NCBI GenBank assembly: GCA_004764695.1
Contig: SMSO01000037.1
Coordinates: 3,904,337-3,968,336 of the forward strand
Length of the DNA stretch: 64,000 nucleotides
Reading direction: 5' to 3'
From: Schizochytrium sp. TIO01
Taxonomy: Eukaryota; Sar; Bigyra; Thraustochytrida; Thraustochytriidae
A model generated the notes under the pieces. It worked only from the letters and a program-made list of their open reading frames with translations, was not told the DNA's origin and did no database searches. The position numbers and the translations under genes were made by a program. Shown in pieces: positions 11,786 through 25,042 of the stretch. The number at the start of each line of letters is the position of its first letter. Within the stretch, counting starts at the first letter, position 1.

Positions 11786-14547
11786 CAACGAGACAGCCAG
11801 CAGCTCTTCCGGCGGCGACGATCCCAGAGTCATCCGACCCGCGGAGTTCACAGCACCACGGTCACTCCTTCGAAGGTGCTCTATCCCTCCATCTATCATC
11901 TATCAATCACCAACTGCGGTTGCTACACTCGGACCTCCGTCCTGGCCTTTTCTGCACACAATTTCCAACCTGCAGACCGCCTCTTGTTTTTGCTGGCGGG
12001 CCTGTCAAACAATCTATGTCAAGTCGCCGATTCGAGTGGCAGAGAAGATCTCCGCCTCCCTCAGACTTGCACTTCTTCTGTTTCTCGCTCGTGTGGGCGA
12101 ATGATTATTGCGCAGAAGCATGTTGGAGGAGCTCATTGCTGAGGCGTGCTTGTTCTTAGACCTTCTTATGAAACTACGGTGCCTCCGCCTCGGCAGGTGC
12201 CGTCCCTGGAATGCACAAGGATCGTAGGCAAAAAAGGCTGTGCAATGAAATTGATCTATCTCCTTCCAGGTTCGCCAACTCTGGCACAAGGTATGCTGTT
12301 CTATCCACCTGTCTATCGATCCAACCATCGTGATTATGGCGGATCTCATTTGTTTGTTGATTTGCTCATTCAACGTTCTGCGGTGCCAAGTTCATTCATG
12401 CAGAACAATCATGATTTCTGATGCAGGCAAAGAAAGTACTTCCGTCAGAAAGATAGAAAAGCAAAAATCTTAAAAAGAAAAGAAAAGAAATAAAAGATGG
12501 AAGAAGAGAATCTGGAAGAACGATGGGTGAGTTCGAAATCAGATTTGATTGAGGTAGAACGAGCAATGACTTAAGATCTACCTACCATAGTACCAGAAGG
12601 TTGTGAAAGTTTGTGCGAAAATCCGTAAAAGAGGCCCAGAGTTGAGCTTTACTGCCGTTGCTGCAATTGAGGACTGCACAACGCTTTTGAGATCCCTCTG
12701 TCTTTTTTGAGAGTCGGGATTTCGGGTCTCTTACCGAGAAATAACCTGCACAGCACGTTTTGCAGGCGCGGACGTTGGGGTCAATCAATCACATGGCTAC
12801 TCTTCAATTCTTTTTCGTTTGAAAGAAAACTAAAAAGAAAAAGAGAAAAAATGATGTTCGAGGCCTCTAATTCCAAAATAATCTTTACACTTATATACTA
12901 TGAGATAATTAGAAAGAGATCTATCTACCATTAAGTACCTGCTAGGTACCTGCTAGAGCTTTGTATTCACTTTGTCATTGAAATAAAATTAAATTGAAAA
13001 CATTTTTAATTTATGGCTAAAGAGACACCGTAATTGTACGTACTAGTCATGCAAGAAGGATGGGACAAGGATCGAAGTAGAGCTGAGAATATGGCAAGTC
13101 CCCAAGTGGATCAGGAGTTTACTCGCGTGGCGCAGGAACTCTCCAAGGCCCGTCGGTCCTTATCTCTAAGGCTCTTCTCGCAGCCTCAATGTAGCCGGGT
13201 TGAAGTTTCCATAGAAAACAAAACTGGACTGCAATGTTCCATGGCCGTCTGTCCAAAAAGAGACTTTGAAACATTGATTGCAGGCGTTTGTTTACTAAGC
13301 GTTAAAAAAGTCGATATGCCACGCGGAAGAATCGTCATTAAAAAAAGTAAAGGGTATTTTGAAAAGCAAAGAGAGTTCGAAAGCGGCTTGGAAGATTGAT
13401 GGTCGCGATAGCGACTCAGATCTCCCTTTGTAGTCGCAGTAGTAGCAGGCGAAAGAAAGCCTCTTCGCGCCATCCCTCTTGTTCCGCTTGGCTTCTTATG
13501 TAGTCTCCAAGCACTCCGCAAGAGGTCACCGGCAGTGCCAGCCAGGTATCCCCCTTTTGCGTGATTTCGATGTTGAGTGAGCATGGACCACGGAGGTCTC
13601 AATCTGTGGTAGTGGCAGACTCGCGCTTTCGCTCAAATCTTTCCGACGATGTATAATGTCTCACCCCCTTCGCGAATTTAACTCGAAGTCAGAAATAAAG
13701 AAACAAGCGTACGCCAGCTTCCACAGCGGTTGACCAGCGCCTTGGTCGCTTATAAAGGAAATGATAGATTGGTGGACAGCCTGAGGTTCATTCACTGATC
13801 GATCTATCGATGGTTGGTTGGTTGATTGGCCGGTTCGTCATCAGCCTCCTCCTGGTGCTAAGTAGGTAGGCACTGCTTCTTCGCCACAATCTTCCAGGCT
13901 GGTTTTGTCTAGGAATTTGCGCGCGTCCGAGCGCAGTCTTTAAGCTTGGGAACAGCCTGAACCACAAGAGGGAATGGCGATGGGAGTGGCTGAGGGGACG
14001 CGGAGACTTTAATTCCCTGCTCAAAGAAACGACCGCCGTCTGAAAGAGCTAAAGAAGCCAAATCAAAATCCGGAGCCAACCCTCAAAGGGTGGAAATGAA
14101 CCGTGGCATAAATAGTTTAGAGATGGCTAGCATATACCTCTGTTGCAATTTATTTGACCAATCCAGACCTTTTCCTGTTACTTTTCTAGGCGATTAGTTG
14201 GTAGGAGTACCTTCAACCAACTTCGGAGTAACCTCCAAATCCTAGGATCTCGCATGATCATTTATTTATCTTTCCGGCTCCAAGTATAAGCTCCCATGAT
14301 GTTTGGTAAGGCTATCGTTAGCGATCTCATTTCCTTTTACCTGTCTCGCCATGGAAAGCATCTACTGGTTACTACGTACCGCCCATGCTTTGTTCAGTTT
14401 CCTCGTGTTGGTTTCTTTCAATAGTTTTTGTTCATGCATTCGAAAAAAACAATAATGATCGGATCGTTTGTAGAGGCACGTTTATTCATTTATTGGGCCT
14501 AGTCTCATTGGCCATTCGTCTGGTAGCATTCATTATTTATTATCTCT

Positions 14548-14550
<3 letters not shown>

Positions 14551-14578
<28 letters not shown>
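14551..14578. repeat. Microsatellite (CTTG)7
   Basis: Seven perfect copies. It is the reverse complement of the CAAG motif that forms the largest array, at 18097-18272. Confidence 0.93.
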
Positions 14579-14579
<1 letters not shown>

Positions 14580-14819
14580 TCCAAATCTACATCATGGCGG
14601 CCTGCACTGTTAGCGACCGAGCACTGCTAAAAGTCGAGGAAGCCGACGAAACCAGCGGCGGCCATGGAGAGAGATTGTTCTTCGCCGTCCGCGCCGCCTG
14701 GTCTTTCACTTCTCCGGCGCCCAGGCAGACAGCCGATCGGTCGGCAAGCGGAGGGGCCTCCACTGTAAACCTGCGAGGGCTACTGCTTTCACTGATTGAT
14801 TTTCGAATGAGAACATGAA

Positions 14820-14935
14820 CAGAAAAGAAAAGAAAAGAAAAGAAAAGAAAAGAGAAGAGAAGAGAAGAGAAGAGAAGAGAAGAGAAGAGAAGAGAAGAGA
14901 AGAGAAGAGAAGAGAAGAGAGAGAAGAAAGAAAAA
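14820..14935. repeat. Polypurine array: (AAAAG)n passing into (GAGAA)n
   Basis: About six AAAAG copies change by one base per unit into about fourteen GAGAA-type copies. There is no pyrimidine on the plus strand over more than 110 bp, so the tract could form triplex DNA. Confidence 0.95.
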
Positions 14936-14984
14936 GTTTGTATTGTGAGAAGCTCGCCTAATTCAGGGAACCCATTACACCATT

Positions 14985-15012
14985 GCTAGCTAGCTAGCTA
15001 GCTAGCTAGCTA
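14985..15012. repeat. Microsatellite (GCTA)7, self-complementary
   Basis: Seven perfect copies. GCTA arrays read the same on both strands (shifted TAGC), so each strand can fold on itself. Confidence 0.95.
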
Positions 15013-15351
15013 TAGCCGCTTCTTGTGCATCCATTCGTACGATATTTGCATGCACATACTATATGACATGAGGGTACAGAACGCGACGCGGCCATAGTTT
15101 CTGTCGTGGAGAGGCATAGGAACTCAGACGAAGCTGCGCTCCGCTCGCTTAGGGACGGCGGGACTTGGAACTCGCCTCGATCGGTTGGCACGGAGCTCTT
15201 TCGAGAGCCAAGGAAGGATCTCGTACGGCTTTCTTACATCTTGAGTCGTCATTATTTGATGAGGAGAAATGACTTTTGGCAAGATACTTAGCTATGGGTA
15301 GCAGCTTCCTTCTGCTGGGGCACAGTAGGTGCTCCGAGCTGCCAGCCAGAC

Positions 15352-15470
15352 AGACAAAAAGAAAGCATGAGAGAAGGAGAGAAGGAGAGAAGGAGAGAAG
15401 GAGAGAGAGAAAGAAAGAAAGAGCGAAAGAGAGAAAGAAAAAGAGAAAGAGAGAGAAAAAGAAAAAAAGT
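15352..15470. repeat. Polypurine tract (GAGAAGGA / GAAA mixed)
   Basis: Nearly pure plus-strand purine sequence with only isolated C or T bases near 15365-15368 and 15424. It changes from GAGAAGGA units to GAAA/GAGA units. The Lys/Arg/Glu-rich frames across it are artefacts. Confidence 0.9.
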
Positions 15471-16761
15471 AGCCGAGGTTGTTTTCTGTGTTTTTCTTCT
15501 CAATGAATGCCTCTCCTCAACTAAATTCAGTTTCTGACAACAAACTATCATTTTAGGTTTTAAAAAGAACTAATTGTGCTTAGGTATCTACTAGCCAGGG
15601 GCTTGATTGTACATTTGCGATTCTTCGATGTATGCGAAACATGTTTTGAACTCGATCAAAGAATAACCATAAGAAATAAACGAGAGCTTGAGGAAAAAAT
15701 TAAAGAAAGCGATATTTGCACTAATAGTGCTTGTGTCTCAACTTAGACTTTGCATAGACAAGGTGGAGAGGAGCTTTCAGGACTGAAGTGAGGTTTTAAA
15801 GTCGCACTAGCCGTATATAGAAGGTCAACTCAAGCACTTAGTTTTGGTTAATTGATTAATTATGCAATTAAAAAAACATATCCTATATTTATAATTTATT
15901 TCACGAAAATTCCTTTAAGTTATTCTTTTTATTATTATTATTTCAGTCAGATCTCCTTTTGGGCAGACACCGACAGGTAGTACCTTCTTCGTTTCAAATC
16001 GAGAGCAACGCTCCGTCGACCACATAAAGAGACAGGAAAATCGCTGTCACAGTCGCCTTAATCACTTCATGCAGCATGATTCAGTCACGAGCGAGCCAGC
16101 GGAGAGTTCGAGTCTCTCTCAAGCTTCCTCGGCAAACCTTTAGCACGGGAAGGCCTTCAGTGATACTACTTATATATATTATATATTACACTTTTAAAAA
16201 AAGAAAAGAAAAGTTTGAAAAACGAAAGGAAACGAAAGAGAAATCGATCGCTTTCAACATAAGTAGAAAGGAATTGCGCCATGAGAATGTAATAAGGCAA
16301 GCCAACGAATTTTCTCAGCTTGGAGAAGGGAGGAGTGCATATTTACATTTAATCAAAAAGAAAAGAAAAAAGAAAAGATCGTCGCCTTTGTTTCCACAGA
16401 AGTGTTCCTCTGTCCGAGTCAAATAGTTTTTGCAAAAGCCTGCGTACCCATACATACCATCATCAACCCATAGTTGATCTTCTGACCAGTATTCACTTCT
16501 GTGGTTGACTAACTAACTCACTATCTGTCCAACTAACGTCCTACTTGTGATCTTCGCGAGGGCCTCCGCGGAGACTCTCTCGTTGATCGGCCATTGCAGC
16601 AGCGAGTAGACGCGTGATCAACCGTTCAGACAGCCAGCCAGCCAGACAGGTCCCGCGATCGGCGGCCATGCGAGGACAAATGGATGGATTCATCTCCGGC
16701 CAGCTATAGCTACGCGTCCGTCTGTTGGCTCTGCCGCCACGAAGATGGCGCGAATCGCCGA

Positions 16762-16780
16762 CTCTCTCTCTCTCTCTCTT
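16762..16780. repeat. Microsatellite (CT)n
   Basis: About nine dinucleotide copies followed by TTCTCTG. Confidence 0.85.
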
Positions 16781-17512
16781 TCTCTGTGTCCTTGTCTTTT
16801 ATGTGTTCTTTTCGCTACTCTTCTCGCTAGACCCTCACAAGCACTTGAGCGATGGGATGAGAGCTCGCTTTCTGTAGGGAGCAGTAGGATCTAGTTTGAA
16901 CCACTTTGAACAGGGGGCGAATCGAACCTAGCTGGCAAGAGCGCTGCTGTTGCGATAGAAGCGACCTTTGGGTATGTGTGTATGCTTTGTGTATGTATGC
17001 ATGCGTGTATGACACTGAGCAGTGAGAGAGGTTTTGAGTGATCGTTTTGACGTGAGTTTTTTACCCAAGTTAAGAGATTTTAACTTTTCCGACTAGTGAG
17101 AGAGTGAGGGAGCAGGTACTAGCTAGAAGGTAGACAGCCACTTGGGTACTTGAATATTTTGCAAATGCATTAAATTTAAACTACGCTAGCTAGTACGCCT
17201 GAGAAATAGGATCGAATGAGCTACTGAATTGATACTACTATTATTATTAATTTAAATGAATTAACATTGTTATCAAAAACAAAACTTAAAGTTAAATAAA
17301 ATGAATAAAGGATGAAATGGGCAAGTTTCAAAATGAAATAAAGGAAACTTCTTCTCAAAAGAAGAAAAAGGAATCATCAGTAGAAGAGCCTGATGGGAAG
17401 GTCTCATCATCCATTTCATCCATCGGTGCACCTCGTCATCAGCTAATCACGAAGCTTTGCAAAAGCCACGACCTTGATTCCATCCAAGCTAGATCGGCTA
17501 GAGAGATAGACA

Positions 17513-17552
17513 CCCCCCCCCCAAAAAAATAAAATAAAATAAAAAAATAGTA
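17513..17552. repeat. C10 homopolymer followed by AAAAT-rich tract
   Basis: Ten Cs at 17513-17522, then A-rich AAAAT-like units to about 17549. Confidence 0.85.
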
Positions 17553-17704
17553 ATTAGGTAGCTTCTGCCGATCGAGCGTGTGAAAGAGTTCGTCGGAGCT
17601 CATTGGCGACTTGCCTTTCATCTTGTTTAAAATAAACAAATAATAAATGAATAAAATCTCCTCCCGAACTACAGACCAAGTACAGATAAGCAAAGATTCA
17701 TCCA

Positions 17705-17706
<2 letters not shown>

Positions 17707-17763
<57 letters not shown>
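17707..17763. repeat. Trinucleotide microsatellite (AGC)19
   Basis: Nineteen perfect copies of the CAG/CTG class. It is not inside a supported reading frame. Confidence 0.96.
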
Positions 17764-18094
17764 TAAAATACGCCAGAGAACACCCTTCCTGGAATCAATC
17801 AATCAGTGGCGCTGCGCCGGTCCTTCCCAGCTCTAGTTTGAAAAGCTTAGCGCGGCGCAGACCATCAGCTTACAGCACAGCACAGCGCAGCACGCCTGGA
17901 TCTTCCTTCCAGCTCTCGAGATTATGCCTTCACGCGGGACTTACAGAACCTCGAGAACAGGAACTACGAGCTGCCAGCCAGCCAGCCAGTCAGTCAATCA
18001 GTCAGTGAGCCAGAGAGACAGACGAACACTTAGACGGATAGGCGTAGCATCCAAATACTCAGCCCTGGCGACCCAAGGAGCGCGCGCCTCCTTG

Positions 18095-18274
<180 letters not shown>

Positions 18275-18649
18275 CACAAGTAAGTCATAAGCACGTAGGC
18301 AGTCAGTCACTCAGGCACAGACGCAATACACACACAGAGCAGTTAGTTCTCTTCGTTCGGGCAGGGCTTACGAGAGGACGGCTGACCTGTAACGCCGGCC
18401 AGCCAGCAGCTCGCGGAAGCGTGGGACGCGACGGAGGGAGAGAATGCATGGAAGGGTTCCTCTGCTGCGCTGTTTCTGCGAGCTTGGGGACTCCTCGTCG
18501 CGGCAGAAGGCGAGCGCGGCGGTAGCCGTTGCGGGGGCCTTCCTCTAGCTAGATCGACTCTGAGAGAGGCGGCACGCGATCTTCGGGAACCGAGAGTATC
18601 GCGCGTCATCTTGAGATTCGGGATCCTTTTCGCCGCCAAAAGTGGACTA

Positions 18650-18688
18650 ATTGATTGATTGATTGATTGATCGATTGATTGATCGATT
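18650..18688. repeat. ATTG/GATC tetranucleotide repeat
   Basis: ATTG copies with TCGATT variants. Confidence 0.9.
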
Positions 18689-19354
18689 TGGTCGATCGTA
18701 GCAGATACCTCGAGGCGCGTTGGTAGGCTATACCAGCAGGGAGATTACTTCGTCTGCTGCAGAAAAGCTCATTCGTGATTCTATCGGCAGACAACAGGAT
18801 ACGTGTATGCATCGAATATGTATAATGCACCCGTGATTTCAAGAGCTCACAACGAGTCGGCAGGCGCGGAAAGAGTCATCAAACCAGTGGATACACGTTT
18901 GTCTGTGATTCCTTAAAATACAGGACGAAAAACGCGAAAGCCAAGGCCTTGGTAACTTTAGGTTTTGGTTTCTACGTCGTCAGATCGATCCGCGTTTTTA
19001 GCTGCTCAGTAAGGTGGTCGAAATACCTCCCTGGCGCCCATGGGAGCTCCAAACAAGTGCATGGATCTGGCAGGAGCGACGGTCTCCGGGTGAATCAAAT
19101 TACTTCTGATGGTAGAGTCGACGGAGCCTCCGCCAGCCCGAAGCCAAGTCCCACCGAGGCGCGTCCTGACCGCTTGCCTGCTTGCCTGCTTGTGTGCTTT
19201 CCATAAGTAGACCGCTAGACTCTACTTACCTTTGGAAGGTTCCAGCCAGTTAAGCTTTATTATTGTAAAAGTCTTTGTGAACGAAGAATTCGAGGGACGG
19301 CGAAAGGGCAATCTTTTTTTTTTTTGTTATTCCGAGTTTGGTAGGTGATAGCTA

Positions 19355-19380
19355 TAGCTAGCTAGCTAGCTAGCTAGCTA
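19355..19380. repeat. Microsatellite (TAGC)6.5, self-complementary
   Basis: 26 bp perfect, the same motif class as 14985-15012 and 33038-33082. Confidence 0.95.
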
Positions 19381-19860
19381 TGTACCTCTTTTTAAAAGGT
19401 TAAGGCTCTGGACAAAGCAATACTTGTCACTCAAAGCAATCTCAATGCAATAGGCCGTGGTGTTTCTTTCCGACAGGGATTTTGTTTGCCTGAGAACGGC
19501 GCGCTCCGGGCTATGAAAGGGCGCCATGGACACATTGCGTGAGTTCCCCGTGGGCTTCTTCTGTGTGAGCAGTGAAAATTCCTTCGCGCGCCACCTTTGT
19601 AAAATTGAAATGAAAGGTAAAATTGTTCTATTCACTTTTGTAACATTGAAAAGTTTCACTTATTATTTTTTAAATAATAAATATGTATATATGATTTAAA
19701 ATATTTAAAAACATTAAAAAGGAAGCATTAAAAAGAAAACATTTCAAGAAAACATTTCAAGAAAACATTAAAAAAAATTAAAATAAACATAAACGAAAAC
19801 GAAAAAGATCACGAGAAGAAGACATTACATTTCTAGGCATGGATGGACACAGACCATGGT

Positions 19861-22800
19861 TGCGTTTCGCTTTAACTGTTATTTGGAGGATCGACCACCT
19901 TATAATTTGACAAAACGTCCCTTCAATGTGGTTTACGGAGGTGGACAGCTGGATCAAGCTATTGGCTCCAATAAAGGCAGAAATTATGGAACATGTTAGA
20001 ACGTTGGAGAAGTGCGTCTTTAACGATCGGCCTTACTTCGTAAGCTTGCTCCTAGCCTTGAAATTCCGACACACCAGCTCAAATTGAGGAAAACGAAGGC
20101 GTCATTATTTCTGAAGTCGTCTCTTCTTCATATTTGAGAATTGAAAAAATAAAAATTCTTGTAGAATTTATAAGTACATTTCGAATTTTAATTTTTATTT
20201 AAACTAAAATAATAATTTCATCCTTTGTACTGTGATATGTAATGAAAGGATAAAAAAAGTTAATGCATAGTACCATGTCTCAGCGTCTGCGAGTCTATGA
20301 GCCCTCGTGGGTCTTATAGACTTGCCAAAAGCAACCCCAAAAGATGTTCTACTATCACTTAGTACGAGCAGTACAAGCGGTCAGAAGAGCTCTCAGCTGG
20401 AGACTCAGGCAACTTCTCAGTCAATCTTGTACAAGCCGAAGATCTGAGGCTGTGTTCTTCTGGTGTTCTGTGTACTTCAGGATTCCTCAGGGAGGAGGCT
20501 TGCTACCATTCTTTCGCCATGATTGTGGGCCGACTGCCCTTTCTTGAGCCTAGCTAAGCAGTAGCTTTTGGCAGAATAGAACGTCAGGCATGATTTCTTG
20601 TTGTAACACAACATTTGGCCACGTAAGTGGAACTTGTCAGTCGTCCGCTGTCTCAAAATTATGACTTCAAGTTTTTTACACTTGAATTTAATTTAAAATA
20701 TTCTGAATAGCGTAGTTTTGCGAAACCTATTACAAAGTAACACTCGAGGACGTAACCAAGTCAGGATGACTCTCCTGAATTTGCTGCGGTATATTGGGCA
20801 ATATGAACAAAGGTATCTCTTTTCCCAAAAGATGCGAAGGGGACAGAGCAGAGACATTTGGCAATTCTCAGGTCAAAGTAAAATGATGATGCTTATTATG
20901 TAGAGAGTGAAATCTATCAAGAACGCTATCTTGAGGGGCAACATATCAAGGTGTAAATCAGCACACTTCTACGATTAAGGTTTGAAGCACCTTTTTGTTG
21001 CTGTTTCGAGACGTGCTTGACAATACGCAGCTGTTCTCTTTGTTCATTAGAACAAATTAAAAAATGAAGCACATGCAATTCGCATGCTTCTGCATAATGA
21101 GTGGTAATGTATGCTCGAAAATTCTTTCTCTCGTGTCAGCAGTTCCTAGATACGTATAATTCATTCAAGAACTTGAAATGTCAGAATGCTTGATGGAACA
21201 AAAGAATCAAAGGCATGCTGGACGACTATTTAAATGCTACTTTTGAAGATGAGAAGCAAAGCGCTCTGAAGAGCACAGCTATCAATTGATTGTAAAATGA
21301 AAATAAAATACTCGAGGCTTACAAATTTCGAAACACAACGTACTGCATAAGTTTTATAAGGGTTAGAGCTTTCTAATTTGTTAACCGTGAAACTTTGATT
21401 CTCCCTTGAGCTAGATCAACTGCCCCCCACAATAGTCGGCGCGTTTATAAGTGCTATTCTTAAATAATCTGGGTAGGATCTGCGTGCAGAACTCCAGTCC
21501 AAATTGAGATGTTAAGAGGTAGGTATGTCTTTCCTGCGAATCGAGAAAATATCCCCGACAAGAAGGTCTTTTGCGGGTCTTAGGCAGGTTTCCTGCGTCG
21601 AAACTAAAGAAGAATGGGGGGAGGGGATATTCAGAAATACGCAATCCAAGCACGAGCGTTTGAGCATTATTCTGAACAGCTGTTTCTTTGGTTTGCATTC
21701 TTTGTTCAGATGCATCTTCTTCACTTAATATCAATCAATGTCTGATTATGCAGATATTTCAAACATTCCTCATGTATCAGGTACCATTCTTATTGTTATC
21801 TTAAAGTGAATTCTACTATGTTTCATTGCATTCTTTTCCTGGAAATAGTTTTGCAATCCTAGTTTATGTATAGTAATTTCTCGCTAAGCTTTAATAGTTT
21901 GCTATCTATATATTTACGACGAGCTTTTACAGTCCCTTTGTGTATGAATTTGTCGAGCTCTGACAGGATATTTTTGGGGTGCAAGGTTCAATCTTGTTAT
22001 ATAGGTCAAATTTGACAATATAACATAGTCAATACTTGTAAAAAAAAAAGGCACCTATGAACTTACTGCCCGAAGTTCGTTCACTAGAAAAGCGACCTGG
22101 AAATCAATACATCTAAATGGCTTACTACATGATGCGAAATCGGATGAAAATCAGTTTGGAGATTCGAAAATTTGCCCATGGAGCAATCGATATTCTTTGT
22201 TGCTGCTTTTCATTTTGGGATTGCATAGATTTCCAAATGAGCCATCAATATACATAGCTTTAGCTAAAGTTCGTTGAATTGAAATTCTAATTCGCCAGAT
22301 CAGATTTGATTGTTGCCCATAGTTCAAATTCATAATGCTCAAAATGAATGCTAGTGGAGTAAGTATGGAAACACCCTGAAACTTCAAATGATCACCAATA
22401 AAGGCTGTCTTTATGTTCTCCAAGCTGCAAAAACAGTTTCGCAAGTCAAGATTACCCGACTCAAGATTTGAATCCATATTTCGTTGAATTCCAATCTGAG
22501 GCAAATTATACTTGATGAATTTGTTGGTGTACTTTAGACCTGCAGAGACTCGAATTGTAAGGAATATATCACATAGAAAGCTATATCGCTTATTGCACTG
22601 GCTCTACATGTACATGAATGCCTCGTGGTGTTAGGCCCTGATGAGTGAACGATCGCCAAACGAGCCGCAAATATGTTCTTTTACTCTATTACTCAACTAC
22701 ATTGGACCACTATTGATCCTTCATCATTGCAACTGTCTTTGAAAACATGATTATTGTAAAACAAATTCAAATATTTTTCTGCAGGGATAGGCTCCATACT

Positions 22801-23130
22801 CTTGGGAGGGCTCTTTTGGGTAGAGCCTAGGCCTTTCTAAAATAACATTTACGCCTACAAACCGCCATATCTTTTCCGCCTTTTCCACCTTTTCCTGTTT
22901 TCGTCGGCTTAATGCACGTGGCTCTCGTGCAACGGCAGGAGAGCAGACTAAGAAATCATTGTTAAACTTTCTGTTCGCGGTCATGTTTAAGTTATCCAGA
23001 GAAGAATCAATTTGAGGCTGCCGGAGTATATTGTCCCAAGCTTGTCTTCAGGTGTCAGTTAAGGTACAGTGGCAGAGAAAACTCTCAAGGTTTCGTGAGA
23101 TCGCGTATATATCCATGCTTTTCTAATAAT
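19861..23130. other. Unique-looking AT-rich block without microsatellites
   Basis: About 3.3 kb with no tandem repeats and one AT island (about 20150-20220). Short open frames occur on both strands; the best is minus 22477-22151 (109 codons from ATG), with no recognisable domain. It resembles the larger block at 44780-54580 in texture. I see no gene. Confidence 0.5.
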
Positions 23131-23238
23131 GTTAAAATGTTTTTTTTTTTGTTGTTTAAAAAAATGAGTTTAGAAACATTTTAAAAACGTAAAATATAAA
23201 GATAGAAAAGAGTATAAGTTTTCCTCAAAGAATCACAT

Positions 23239-23242
<4 letters not shown>

Positions 23243-23294
<52 letters not shown>
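23243..23294. repeat. Compound microsatellite (AT)16(AG)10
   Basis: 32 bp of AT run directly into 20 bp of AG. Confidence 0.95.
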
Positions 23295-23296
<2 letters not shown>

Positions 23297-24912
23297 TACA
23301 AAGCAATAACAACGCAAAAAAGAACCTAAAACGGAAATGAATTGAACTGATTATGCATAATCAACTTTCGTGCCGTTCAAGACGCGATGAGCGGAAAGAC
23401 CATTTGGACTCGAGTGCCTGAATATGTTTGTGCTCGATGTTTCAACTCTGCCGCTCTCCCTCTGTGTAGAAGAAACTCAAGCTGCGGTGGGAGAATGATA
23501 TTATACTTTCTGCTGCGATGTGTGAATTTGCCCCGCTTCTCCGAACACGAATTTGCCTGAGAACCCAGAGAAAATGCGTCTCTTGATTTTCCTACCTCTA
23601 TTGCAAGTTTTGTAGTGTGAGGGTTGCGCATTCGGTTACAAAAGTGGGAAAGGATAGACGCCTTTCTATGGTTCTCGCTCAAAATAAAAAACTCAGAAAG
23701 GCATTTAGAAAAAAAAAAGCCTTTCAAAGATCCTGCACTTGTCTTTCAGGCCGCGACGGACTTTATTTGCATTGGTGGGCCCAATTACCTCTTTCAGGAT
23801 GAAACTGGTTCTTAAGATCGATGCATCATGTCAGCCGCCTGCGTTTCCATCGACAGGCCGTGTCGCTTTGTCATTCTCGGTTGTTAGCTGGGTGTGCCAA
23901 ACTCAAATTCACCCAGGCTTCCAGGGGGGGTCTTAGTGGCAGGTCTGCGTGCTCATTTTTGAGTTCGTTCGATAATTCAAACACTTAAAACTGACAAATA
24001 ACAACGGTATTTTACAACGAAAAGTGTTACCTCATGGAATCGTCCTTACAGGAGCTTATGGAATTCTTGAGAGGCAGTTTGCACCGTCTACGAAATGCTG
24101 CTGCCTGAGTGAACATGAACGAGCGCAAGTGAACGGCAAAAACGAGTTCAAGGATGAGCTTGGAGCTCGCAAGTTGGCCGTGGAAGGTCACCCAGAGCCC
24201 AAAAGTGCAATCAGTTCAGGCTTCCCAGATGTCTGCCAAAGTTCGTTCGAGCCTCACTTTTTCCCACTTGGTCTCCTTACTCCCTCTCATACAGAGCCGT
24301 CTCATTTTTTATTTATATTTTTGTGAAATAAAACAAAATGTTACTTTCTAAACTTAAAAATAAAAATAAAAATAGAGATCTTTCTTGCACATTTCTGAAG
24401 CAGGGGTGGTTTACTACTCGAGCCCACCGCTATTATTCGTCATTTCGATCTTGAAAGTTCTTGATCCCCCCATACTTTCTGCCTCTTTCGAGTGCTCTGC
24501 GATTGAGCTTCGCTCTTGCGATTAATCTCACCTCCACCTTTGGGGCCTCTTTCTGTAGCGGCGCTGTGTCTTCCCGTTGCTTGCTCACGGCTGGAGCGCT
24601 CGGCGAATGAGAGCACAAAAATTTTCGGTCCGGGTCAGTCCACAACAGCACCACAGGGGGCAATACTTGAGAGAAACTCCTCGAGCAACTCCTTCGTGGG
24701 TGGGGACGTGGGTGAGATCGTCTCGTGAACCTCGCTCGCCTTGCGCCGCAGCGAAGGCCGCAGGTATGCGCTCTCCACGGCAGTTTCGCCTTGAGCCGCC
24801 CAAAACAAACGAAGATCGTCCGTCTGCCTCAATAACTAACTCTAGAAACCATAATCACAAACAAATGCAACGAATCAAACCCAACGAGTGCTTCTTTGTC
24901 TGTCTATGTGCC

Positions 24913-25042
24913 TGTTTGTTTGTTTGTTTGTTTGTTTGTTTGTTTGTTTGTTTGTTTGTTTGTTTGTTTGTTTGTTTGTTTGTTTGTTTGTTTGTTTGTT
25001 TGTTTGTTTGTCTGTTTGTTTGTTTGTCTGTTTGTTTGTCTG
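24913..25042. repeat. Tetranucleotide array (TGTT)n with TCTG variants at its right end
   Basis: About 32 copies; the left ~98 bp is perfect and T-to-C variants occur only in the last ~32 bp. It creates Phe/Val/Cys/Leu frames on one strand and Thr/Asn/Lys/Gln frames on the other. Confidence 0.95.

Larger units (their letters stand above)
9997..14550. other. Gene-free region
   Basis: Contains (CTAAA)n at 10401, an imperfect AATC/AACC repeat at 11730, AT islands near 12465-12500, 12800-12850 and 12980-13010, and unique-looking stretches between. The longest ATG-started non-repeat frame is 13049-13399 (117 codons), with no recognisable domain and an overlapping open frame on the other strand, so it is not called. 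Confidence 0.55.

Noticed and set aside
13049-13399. 117-codon ATG-started plus-strand frame
   Set aside because: No recognisable domain, a 138-codon frame overlaps it on the other strand, and there is no supporting context. It remains a weak possibility.
16070-16130. tRNA-like T-arm GAGAG-TTCGAGT-CTCTC near 16106-16122
   Set aside because: The arm pairs perfectly, but no matching acceptor stem or A-box is found at the right distance.
16905-16950. Minus-strand GGTTCGATTC resembling a tRNA T-loop
   Set aside because: The flanking five-base stems do not pair.
22151-22477. 109-codon minus-strand frame from ATG
   Set aside because: No recognisable domain. The length is within chance expectation for 64 kb, and a repeated TCGTTGAATT word lies inside and just upstream of it.
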